64,000 bases of DNA. Source: Castor canadensis. Taxonomy: Eukaryota; Chordata; Mammalia; Rodentia; Castoridae. Below the pieces are notes generated by a model. It had not been told where the DNA came from. It ran no database searches and saw only the letters and a list, made by a program, of their open reading frames with translations. Shown one piece after another: positions 48,655 through 59,340 of this stretch. The stretch covers positions 147,178,318-147,242,317 of the forward strand of contig NC_133395.1 in assembly GCF_047511655.1 (NCBI RefSeq), read 5' to 3'. The first letter of the stretch is position 1, and every line of letters starts with the position of its first letter. A program made the translations under genes and the position numbers.

Positions 48655-49455
48655 TTACTGATTAGCACCAAAGGGCTGATGGTGGCATAGCCATTGCTTA
48701 CTTACATTGAGCCACCCAGATGAATAGAGTCATCATACCACAGCATTCCCTAGAAGGAAGTGACAACAAAGTCTAAGAAGTGTGTGGTCACAAAGACACT
48801 CCTAGGGAGGCTTTAGAAAGGCTGGGCTGTGCAGATGTGGGGATCACCTCCTATGCCTCCATAAGAGCATCACCCTGGAACCACTGGAGAGGGCCATGAG
48901 CTCTAGAAGGAAGACAGCCTGGAAGGTCACCAGTGTGGAAAATAAGTGCCCAAGGAAAAAATTCAGTGGCCAAAGAGAGCAGGATTCAGTGACAAACATT
49001 ACATAGACTACAGTCACGTTGTGGGTGGCAATGGTGGTGTGAGGATTTAGATTTGAACTTTGACAAACAGGGGTGTCTGAGGCTGAGGGTGATGGCCTGG
49101 AGGACATCAGCAGGCAGGTGCCACAATGGAGAGCTCCCTCGTCAACCTGTACAAGGAGATCATTGATTTACATTTGTTTCCTCATAGCTCTGAGACCCCA
49201 AATGTCTAGCCATGATCCCCGTGTCAGCAGTGTCACTAGGTAGATTGGGGCCATGTCACTGATATTCAGGCCAGGGCCTGGGCTTGTGCTTCAGAGGGAA
49301 TCTGAGGACGTAGAAGAGAAGGATGGTGCTGGCCACAATTCCAGCAGCAACTTCAGAGAAAAGGCATTTCTCATGGCAAGAAAAATGTAAGGTGTTGCTT
49401 TTGTTCATGCTATGATGTAGTGAAACATACCGAATATGCATAATGTGAAATGTGA
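48655..49455 (-). pseudogene. Vomeronasal type-1 receptor pseudogene, copy B
   Basis: The TM1-TM3 part (about 48919-49455) is almost identical to copy A, including FSEVAAGIVASTILLFYVLR and the TM3/loop hallmark. The C-terminal third (48655-48905) has different indels from copy A: it lacks part of the ASPELR segment and carries an insertion near 48720. Both copies are dead. The neighbouring copies and high L1 density are typical of V1R clusters. Confidence 0.88.
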
Positions 49456-49927
49456 GAAAATTCTTCCTCACAAGTGTTATCACCTGCATCAGTCTTAGCC
49501 ACCAGTACTGCCTTCATCAAAATGTGTGTTCATCCCAGTGTCCTTTTCCCTCAAAACTCAAGTCCACCCCCCACACCAAAGCCAAACCCTTCTCTCTATA
49601 GCACCAACATCTCTGAATCATGACTGGGTGTGTATCCCATTGCTGGGGTGCTGTAGGTCTGAGTGTTCTGTGCATCAGTAATTCCTGTATTTAGGAAAAG
49701 TATGTCCTCATTTTTAATTCTCATTTTGTAGTATTTCAGGGGTAGGGTTGATGTATTTTCTGCTTTATCTGCTCCATCCTGAGTGCTCAGCACATAGAAA
49801 GAGTTCTACTGTTGTAGAAGGTGGAAATAAGACTGTCCCATGAGCATCAATATGGTAGCCAGGCACTGTTGTAATATCACAGTGCTCTCATTTTGGTTCA
49901 TAATTGCCAGATCATAAATTCAAATAT

Positions 49928-50340
49928 TCTTTTTTTTGGTGGTATTGGGGTTTGAACTCAAGGCTTTGTACTATAAATCAAATATTCTTAACATATTTAC
50001 CAATAAAATGTTGATAAGTGTGGGCTCAAGTCAGACTGCTTGAATGCATTTTGGTTTGTATTTTTGGCTTTATTATTTTTTAATTAGCATGCAGTGATAA
50101 TTGGGGTTTCATTGTGATAATCCCATACATGTGTATGGTGCACTGTGAACAATTCACCCCCTCCATTACATTGCCATTCCTCTTCACCCTTAGTGTCTTT
50201 TCCTGTCTTCCTATTCTCCACCCCCCACCTAGATAGTTCCCCTCTTACATTCATGTTTTGTTTTGGGGTGCTGAGGATTGAAGTCAGGGTTTCATGCATT
50301 CTAGGCAAGTGATCTACCACTGGACTGCTCCGCAGCAGAT
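49928..50340 (-). mobile_element. SINE fragment, L1 3'-end-like fragment and ID module
   Basis: Counterpart of 15541-16022, in the same order: SINE piece 49928-49975, L1-like tail 50055-50260, ID-like module 50262-50340. Confidence 0.55.
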
Positions 50341-50485
50341 TGCTTTAATTTAAATATGTAGTGTGTCACTTATTGCAAGGGCGACCCTGAGCAGTCACTT
50401 AACACATTGAAAAATACAAATAATAATGTTATAAATATTCTGGAGATGCTATGAGTTTAAAAAGAGTAAACCCAATGTGGAAGAG

Positions 50486-50562
50486 CTAGGTAAGTGTCCT
50501 GTGTTTATAATCCTAGCTGCTCTTGAGGGAGAGATCAGCAAGATCACGGTTCAAAGACAGCC
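50486..50562 (+). mobile_element. SINE head inserted only in copy B
   Basis: A truncated 7SL-like SINE head (TAATCCTAGCTGCTCTTGAG, then GATCACGGTTCAAAGACAG) is flanked by an imperfect 13-bp repeat, CAATGTGGAAGAG and CAACATGGAAGAG. The copy A locus near 16158 has the flank once. Confidence 0.75.
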
Positions 50563-51368
50563 CAACATGGAAGAGTTAGTGGAACATATGATCCCTATAG
50601 AAATGTCAGCTGTCATTTTTATAATTATCTAGTTCCTTGTACATGTGACTTATGGGAGTTAATAGTTACTAATTTCCTAGTATCCCTACAAAAAAGGAAG
50701 AGGAGGAATGAGTACAAATTAACAGACAACTGCTCATAATCTTTGTAGAGAGAACTCTGGTGGAATTTTAGATCTTTGCTTTGGTTCTCCTAAGATAACC
50801 ATCCATCTGATATATTTAAATTTTTCATGCCAGAAAAATGTAGTGTAAGTGTGTGGAGTCAGTTATCAGTTCTTAATTGGAATGTGTTCCAAGTCTTCTT
50901 CTTTCTCCATTCTTAGGTATGTAGAGTCGGGTTGGTACACCACATTTTAAAAGGATTCAGGGTGTTTTGATTAATATTCAGGATCATTCCTATTTAGGGT
51001 TTTAAGGAGAGGACAAGTATCCCTCCACCCTGAGAGGTGGTTGTCTGTAGGACTTGAAGCTTTAGTGTCTCCTTCAAGTAAGTGATGATATTTCTCCAGA
51101 CTGGAGAGGCCCAAGCATAAAATTTTACTAGAGATTTTGAAATGACCTACTTCATGGACTATTTCCCACAGAATGCATCTATTCACTTTAAGTTTTATGA
51201 ACGCAGGTACATAATATTGTAAAGTGAATCCAGTCGCCTGTTCTTGAAGTTTTAGCTGGTCATCAGAGTGGAAACCTAAATTGTTTTCACAGCTACTCAG
51301 AGCATTGTGGTCCCATGAGTTACTCAGATAAAGAATTCTGAGGAATCATGAACTAAAGTATTCCTAGC

Positions 51369-54300
51369 GGAGTAGCAATACTTATCTCTGACAAAGTAGA
51401 TTTCAAACCTACATTGATCAAATGAGATAAAGAAGGACATTCCATACTAATAAAAGGGGAAATAGACCAAAAGGAAATAATAATCATCAATCTATATGCA
51501 CCCAATGTCAACGCACCCAATTTCATCAAACATACTCTGAAAGACCTAAAAGCATATATAAACTCCAACACAGTGGTTGTGGGAGACTTTAACACCCCAT
51601 TATCATCAATAGATAGCTCATCCAAACAAAAAATCAATAAAGAAATCCAAGGTCTAAAATATGCAATAGATCAAATGGACCTAGTAGATGTCTACAGAAC
51701 ATTTCATCCAACTTCTACACAATATACGTTCTTCTCAGCAGCCCATGGAACCTTCTCCAAAACAGATCATATCCTAGGGCACAAAGCAAGTCTCAGCAAA
51801 TATAAGAAAATAGAAATAATACCGTGCATACTATCTGACCACAATGCAGTAAAAGTAGAACTCAACAACAAAAGTAAAGACAAAAAACATGCAAACAGCT
51901 GGAAACTAAATAACTCATTACTTAATGAAGAATGGATCATCGATGAAATAAAAGAGGTAATTAAAAAGTTCCTGGAAGTCAATGAAAATGAAAACACAAC
52001 CTACCGGAACCTATGGGACACAGCTAAGGCAGTCCTGAGAGGAAAGTTTATAGCCATGAGTGCATATATTAAAAAGATTGAAAGATCCCAAATCAATGAC
52101 CTAATGATACATCTCAAACTCCTAGAAAAACAAGAACAAGCAAATCCCAAAACAAATAGAAGGAGAGAAATAATAAAAATAAGAGCTGAAATCAACGAAA
52201 TAGAAACCAAAAAAACCATACAAAGAATTAATGAAACAAAAAGTTGGTTCTTTGATAAAATAAACAAGATCAATAGACCCCTGGCAAACCTGACTAAAAT
52301 GAGGAGAGAAAAAACCCAAATTAGTAGAATCAGGAATGCAAAAGGGGAGATAACAACAAACACCATGGAAGTCCAGGAAATCATCAGAGACTACTTTGAG
52401 AACCTATATTCAAATAAATTTGAAAATCTAAAAGAAATGGACAGATTTCTAGATACATATGATCACCCAAAACTGAACCAAGAGGAAATTAATCACCTGA
52501 ATAGATCTATAACACAAAATGAAATTGAAGCAGCAATCAAGAGTCTCCCCAAAAAGAAAAGCCCAGGACCTGATGGATTCTCTGCCTGAATTCTATCAGA
52601 CCTTAAAGAAGAACTGATACCAACCCTCCTTAAACTGTTCCAAGAAATAGAAAGGGAAGGAAAACTGCCAAACACATTTTATGAAGCCAGTATTATGCTT
52701 ATCCCAAAACCAGGCAAAGACACCTCCAAAAAGGAGAACTATAGGCCAATCTCCTTAATGAACATTAATGCAAAAATCCTCAAAAAATAATGGCAAACCG
52801 AATTCAGCAGCACATCAAAAAGATTATTCACCACGACCAAGTAGGCTTCATCCAGGGATGCAGGGGTGGTTCAACATACAAAAATCAATAAACGTAATAA
52901 ACCACATTAACAGAAGCAAAGACAAAAACCACTTGATCATCTCAATAGATGCAGAAAAAGCCTTTGATAAGATCCAACACCATTTCATGATAAAAGCTCT
53001 AAGAAAACTAGGAATAGAAGGAAAGTTCCTCAACATTATAAAAGCTATATATGACAAACCTACAGCCAGCATTATACTTAATGGAGAAAAACTGAAACCA
53101 TTCCCTCTAAAATCAGGAACCAAACAAGGATGCCCACTATCTCCACTCCTCTTCAACATAGTACTGGAATTCCTAGCCAGAGCAAAGAAGAAGGAATAAA
53201 AGGAATACAAATAGGTAAAGAAACTGTCAAAATATCCCTATTTGCAGACGACATGATCCTATACCTTAAAGACCCAAAAAACTCTACTCAGAAGCTTCTA
53301 GACATCATCAATAGCTACAGCAAGGTATAGTAGCAGGATATAAAATCAACATAGAAAAATCATTAGCATTTCTATACACTAACAATGAGTAAACGGAAAA
53401 AGAATGTATGAAAACAATTCCATTTACAATAGCCTCAAAAAAATCAAATACCTAGATGTAAACCTAACAAAAGATGTGAAAGACCTCTACAAGGAAAACT
53501 ATACACTTCTGAAGAAAGAGATTGAGGAAGACTATAGAAAGTGGAGCGATCTCCCATGCTCATGGGTTGGTAGAATCAACATAGTAAAAATGTCGATACT
53601 CCCCAAAGTAATCTACATGTTTAATGCAATTCCCATCAAAATTCCAATGACATTCATTAAAGAGATTGAAAAATCTACCATTAAATTTATATGGAAACAC
53701 AAGAGGCCACGAATAGCCAAGGCAATACTCACTCAAAAGAACAATGCAGGAGGTATCACAATACCTGACTTCAAACTATAATACAAAGCAATAACAATAA
53801 AAACAGCATGGTACTGGCACAAAAACAGACATGAAGACTAGTGGAACAGAATAGAGGACCCAGATATGAAGCCACACAACTATAACCAATTTATCTTTGA
53901 CAAAGGAGCTAAAAATATACGATGGAGAAATAGCAGCCTCTTCAACAAAAACTGCTGGGAAAGCTGGTTAGCAGTCTGCAAAAAACTGAAACTAGACCCA
54001 TGTATATCACCCTATACCAAGATTAACTCAAGATGGATCAAGGATCTTAATATCAGACCCCAAACACTTAAGTTGATACAGGAAAGAGTAGGAAATACTC
54101 TGGAGTTAGTAGGTATAGATAAGAACTTTCTCAATGAAACCCCAGCAGCACAGCAACTAAGAGATAGCATAGATAAATGGGACCTCATAAAACTAAAAAG
54201 CTTCTGTTCATCAAAAGAAATGGTCTCTAAACTGAAGAGAACACCCACAGAATGGGAGAAAATATTTGCCAACTATACATCAGACAAAGGACTGATAACC

Positions 54301-55468
54301 AGAATATATAGGGAACTTAAAAAACTAAATTCTCCCAAAACTAATGAACCAATAAAGAAATGGGCACGTGAACTAAACAGAACTTTCTCAAAAGAAGAAA
54401 TTCAAATGGCCAGAAAACACATGAAAAAATGCTCACCATCTCTAGCAATAAAGGAAATGCAAATTAAAACCACGCTAAGATTCCACCTCACCCGTTAGAA
54501 TAGCCATCAGCAGCAACACCACCAACAACAGGTGTTGTCGAGGATGCGGGGAAAAAGGAACCCTCTTACACTGTTGGTGGGAATGTAAACTAGTACAACC
54601 ACTCTGGAAAAAAATTTGGAGGCTACTTAAAAAGCTAGACATTGATCTACCATTTGATCCAGCAATACCACTCTTGGGGATATACCCAAAAGACTGTGAC
54701 ACAGGTTACTCCAGAGGCACCTGCACACCCATGTTTATTGCAGCACTATTCACAATAGCCAAGTTATGGAAACAGCCAAGATGCCCCAGCACTGACGAAT
54801 GGATTAAGAAAATGTGGTATCTATACACAATGGAATTCTATGCAGCCATGAAGAAGAATGAAATGTTATCATTCGCTGGTAAATGGATGGACTTGAAGAA
54901 CATCATTCTGAGTGAGGTTAGCCTGGCCCAAAAGACCAAAAATCGTATGTTCTCCCTCATATGCAGACATTAGATCAAGGGCAAACACAACAAGGGGATT
55001 GGACTATGAGCACATGATAAAAGCGAGAGCACACAAGGAAGGGGTGAGGATAGGTAAGACACCTAAAAAATTAGCTAGCATTTGTTGCCCTCAACGTAGA
55101 GAAACTAAAGCAGATACCTTAAAAGCAACTGAGGCCAATAGGAAAAGGGGAACAGGTACTAGAGAAAAGGTCAGATCAAAAAGAATTAAACTAGAAGGTA
55201 ACACCCACGCACAGGAAATCAATGTGAGTCAATGCCCTGTATAGCTATCTTTATCTCAACCAGCAAAAACCCTTGTTCCTTCCTATTATTGCTTATACTC
55301 TCTCTACAACAAAAATAGAAATAAGGGCAAAATAGTTTCTGCTGGGTATTGAGGGGGTGGAGAGGGAAGGGGCGGAGTGGGTGGTAAGGGAGGGGGTGGG
55401 GGCAGGGGGGAGAAATGAACCAAGCCTTGTATGCACATATGAATAATAAAAGAAAAAGGAAAAATAAA
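51369..55468 (+). mobile_element. 4.1-kb 5'-truncated L1, post-duplication insertion
   Basis: A sense L1 beginning within ORF2 and ending with a G-rich 3'-UTR tract (55350-55412), AATAAA (55445-55450) and an A-rich tail. It is flanked by a perfect 15-bp duplication, TAAAGTATTCCTAGC, at 51354-51368 and 55469-55483. Copy A has this 15-mer once at 17364-17378, an exact empty site. The insertion therefore followed the duplication and is comparatively recent. Confidence 0.97.
51370..54973 (+). pseudogene. L1 ORF2 remnant in the copy B insertion
   Basis: The reading starts in the endonuclease domain. The frame at 51573-52589 covers [24 protein letters not shown] and the RT entry [10 protein letters not shown]. 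Later frames give [28 protein letters not shown] and the C-terminal part. Frameshifts or stops occur near 52589, 52790, 53190, 53330 and 54495. With the first part of ORF2, all of ORF1 and the promoter missing, it cannot mobilise itself. Confidence 0.92.
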
Positions 55469-55483
55469 TAAAGTATTCCTAGC

Positions 55484-57330
55484 CTAGTTGGGAAATTGGT
55501 GAAGACCTTTGATAATTTCTAGTTTCTAAAATAGAAAATCCAAGTAAAAAAAGGAGTTAGTCTTTTCCAAAGCACTGATCAAGTAAAATGACAGATTTCT
55601 CCTTTCAATAAGCAATATTGTATTGTGCAATTCAAAATAGGCAGAAGAGAAGATTTTGAATGTTCCCTTCACAAAGCAATGAGGACGGATAACCTACATT
55701 TTCCTGAGCTGATACACACAGTGTTTGAATGTATGGAAGCATCACATATTACCCATAAAGAGGAGCAGTTGCTGTCTGTCAATTAGAAGTCTAGAAAAGA
55801 GGAGAGGTGAGGTGCCCGGTGAACAACAGAAGATCACTCATCTAATGGTCCAGCTATCTCCAAGATTTATGGGTCAAGTGTTACCAGGAAGGACACACAG
55901 CTAAATGGTCTCTAATGTGTTATTTGTGAAAAATGGGATATACCTTTCACGTAAGTTATGAAATACATACTGACAACTGTTTAAAACAAGATTGTATAGG
56001 TATATAACATTTAAAAGATAGTTTATAATAATTAGATAGAATGAAAATTCTAAAATTGCCTTCTCTCATGTCATTCCCATGAAGTACAGGCTTTAATTCC
56101 ATTGAAAAAAATTGAGCTTTACAAAATTTGTCAAGTAGCATGCTTAACATTTTGTAAGTAAGGGTATAGGACTAGATTTCTTAAAAATTTAATTTTTAAT
56201 TTTTTAAGACTAGATTATTTTCAGTATTATTTACAGCATTAAAGTCCTACATACATAAATGTTGAAGGAAAGACAGCAGTGTACCTATGGTATAAATTTG
56301 CAAGAATATTCTGGAAATTATGGCTTAAGTGGACCACTGCTTTAAAACCACTGGAAAATCTTACTTTGCCAAAGGAGAAATTTCACACTTGAAGAAGAAT
56401 ACTTGAATTGCTTTTCCCCAGAGTTTTGGTTAAGGGAAGTGACAAAGTTGGATATCTGCATAAATCCACTTTGAGCACAAGTGACAACAGAAGGTGTGGC
56501 TGCCATCGCTAACTGTCCCAGACTTTGTGGACCACACACAACTGTATCGATGAGGCACTGTCTCCAATTGTGTCTGTTCTATGGTGTGTGTAAACAGTAT
56601 AAAGAACGGTACATGGTTCTTTCTACACTAGTGCATTATTTTTACTGGAAAACATTCTGATGAACATGCACAGTTCAAAACCAATTCATAACAAGCTGGA
56701 AGAAATCCTTTTCGTGTGTTCTCTCCTACCATGTTCCACCAGGCCCACACGGCCTGGCACAGCGTGCTTTGGGAGATTAGAGGGTAGAATGGCAACTCTT
56801 TCCACCACTGATGATCTAGAAGACCCTCCTCAAGTACGCTCGCAGGAGTGACAATGCTGAAATGGCTCTTGGCCAAGCCTAAAATTTTACTTTACACATG
56901 AATGAATGTCAAAGCGATGAAGAATGCAAACTAGGAATAACTGGGTAAATAAATGACTGCTATTTCAAAAGAAAAAAAAAACAAGTGTGAGAATTATCAC
57001 TGTTTTTGAAAATTGAAAAAAATGGAACAATCTGTTTAGGTATGCCTGAACCTCCTAAGCTTATAGTACCATTATCCATTGTCCATAAAGGGGAAGAAAG
57101 GGCATTTGTGAAAATGTGTAACACCCGTCAGCTGCACATTCAGAAACTGTCTTAAGGGAAACCTGGCCAACCCCTACCTCAACTTGCCTGGCCAAGCACC
57201 ACCATCTGTCACTGGGATGGCCCAGCAGCCTCAAAAATGGTCAGCGAGTGGCCAATTTGACACAGAGAATAGAGGAATGGGCATTTCTTAGGTCTCCCTA
57301 GCTCTGCCACAGGAAACCCAACATCCTTCC
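55484..57330. other. Right end of copy B and unassigned flank
   Basis: To 56633 this matches copy A (17379-18392), with two stretches of 70-80 bp that copy A has lost. Beyond 56633 the sequence leaves the duplication. I recognise no gene in 56634-57330. Confidence 0.55.
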
Positions 57331-57339
57331 CATGTTACA

Positions 57340-57690
57340 GGACCTGGCCCAGTGTCCTCAGACCCCTCTCTCCCTTTCCTCTCCCCTTCTCCACACTGCA
57401 GCCACACTGCCCTCCTTTGTCCTTCCCCAGAAGCTGAGCTACCATGTGCCTCAGCACTGTCCCTTCACCAGGATGTTCTCCCACAGACCTTGCCTGGCTG
57501 CCTGTGACATGGCTCTGAGGGCTGAGTTCCTAGGTGACATCTCAGGGAGGCCTTCCCTGACCACTCTGTCCTCTCAGGTGTCCTTGATGTCCCCTACCCC
57601 CAAGCCATTCTTAGGAATACTCCAGCATTTCTTCTCTAACTCCCAACACAGTCTGGTTCACAGGACTTCATCATGCTACTGTGGACTTGT
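57340..57690 (+). repeat. L2 LINE fragment
   Basis: AGGGAGGCCTTCCCTGACCA preceded by a CCTCAGCACTGTCCCTTCAC-type stretch matches the 3' region of the ancient L2 LINE as I remember it. Confidence 0.7.
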
Positions 57691-57699
57691 GGGTTGAAT

Positions 57700-58700
57700 T
57701 AGGACAGGTGATAACACCTAATGTTCCCGTTGGTGGTGACACCATTGATGAATATGACACCATTCCTGTCTGCAGGTCACTCATAGGGATTCCATTTCTA
57801 CAGCTCCCCTGCAAGGAGCTTACAGCATTGTCTTTTAATCATTTGTTGCTGTAGAGGTGGCCTCAAAAGTCCCTTTTCAGTTAACTCCTAGTACCACATC
57901 ACAGCTACCCTTGTTCCATTCCAGATGCAAAACAGGAACACAGAAGATCATTTTTAGAGTGTCAATTTTGTTATAGGATTTTTGAGAAACAGAAACTTAT
58001 TGGGAACCATGGGAGAGAAGACAGAGAAGAGCAGGACAGGAGAAGTGTCCCAGGCAGGTCTCTGATGGTTCCCTCAGGTGGAGTGGAGCGGCTTCAGGTC
58101 TCCAGGCAGCTTTGGGCATCTTTCAGTTCACCGCACTTGACACAGGATGCTTTGGAAGGCTAGTGTGGTACTGGGTGCCCTCCTGACTGGAATCCTGGGT
58201 GGAGGAGCCAGGGCAGTTGGCATAGCTCCCTACTGAAGCTGTTTAGAGTCCACTCCTGGTCAGTCCGCCACACAGTGATGTCAGCGTCTACATAAAAACA
58301 GGAGACATGTGAAGGACTCAGTGGCTAAACTCCACAGGACTTTTCTCTGAACCATGGCCACCCTGCTGTGCAGTAGAACTCCAAGCTGATTTGACTGACT
58401 CCTCCTTCCTCTGCCCTCTCCTCTGAGCTCTGGTAACCATCGTTCTATCCTACTTCTAGTTGGACGTGTTCAGATTCCACCATGTAAGTGGAGTCCAGGG
58501 GACCTGTCTTTCTGAGGTGCCAGATGTGTTAAGTAGCATGACTTAATCTCCCATCATGTGTGTCATCCCACACTGTGTGTGAGTACAGAGATGCAGCTCA
58601 ACACAGCATCCCACTCCATAAATGTGCACAATTCCTTGTCAATTGAAAGGACATTAACAAAAGCGCAGCTAACATAAAATGCAGAGGCTGAGCTGGACTC
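57700..58700. other. No gene recognised; possible 3' flank of the kinase
   Basis: A decayed L1-like stretch may lie at 58375-58520 (CTCTGGTAACCATCGTTCTA). No AATAAA reads on the minus strand close to the kinase end; an ATTAAA variant occurs on that strand near 57839. The true transcript end is unknown. Confidence 0.4.
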
Positions 58701-58711
58701 GTCACCTACTT

Positions 58712-59302
58712 GGTTTTCTGTCTGTTTAGTGTCCACCCGGCTCCCTGGCCACTCACCTACTTGGTTTTCTGTCTGTCTGGTGTCCATCTGGCTCCCTGGC
58801 CACTCACCTACTTGGTTTTCTATTTGGTGTCCGCCCGGCTCCCTGGCCACTCACCTACTTGGTTTTCTATTTGGTGTCCACCCGGCTCCCTGGCCACTCA
58901 CCTACTTGGTTTTCTGTCTGTCTGGTGTCCATCTGGCTCCCTGGCCACTCACCTACTTGGTTTTCTATTTGGTGTCCACCCGGCTCCCTGGCCACTCACC
59001 TACTTGGTTTTCTATTTGGTGTCCACCCCGCTCCCTGGCCACTCACCTACTTGGTTTTCTATTTGGTGTCCACCCCGCTCCCTGGCCACTCACCTACTTG
59101 GTTTTCTGACTGTCTGGTGTCCACCCGACTTCCTGGCCACTCACCTACTTGATTTTCTGACTGTCTGGTGTCCATGTGGCTCCCTGGCCACTCACCTACT
59201 TGGTTTTCTGACTATCTGGTGTCCACCCAGCTCCCTGGCCACTCACCTACTTGGTTTTCTGACTGTCTGGTGTCCCCCCGGCTCCCTGGCCACTCCGCTA
59301 CT
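58712..59302 (-). repeat. 51/47-bp minisatellite directly 3' of the kinase
   Basis: Twelve tandem units start at 58712, 58763, 58814, 58861, 58908, 58959, 59006, 59053, 59100, 59151, 59202 and 59253. Units are 51 bp, or 47 bp when a 4-bp TCTG-type step is missing. The kinase-proximal units are all 51 bp. On the minus strand each junction of units 1-11 reads TAGGTGAGTGG. The plus-strand 230-codon open frame across the array is not credible as a gene because the 47-bp units rotate the phase. Confidence 0.95.
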
Positions 59303-59340
59303 GGAGCGAGTCCTTCGGGCTGGAAGGCAGCAGCACATTC

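Larger units (their letters stand above)
38765..56633 (+). repeat. Segmental duplication, copy B
   Basis: Direct repeat of 3535-18392, with the same order of GC-rich block, L1 tail fragment, zinc-finger relic, SINEs and V1R relic. Differences from copy A: a rearranged GC-box array, LTR and pyrimidine tracts replacing about 1 kb, an approximately 260-bp deletion near 43290, and insertions at 50486-50562 and 51369-55468. The left border abuts an old L1; right of 56633 the sequence leaves the homology. Confidence 0.95.
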
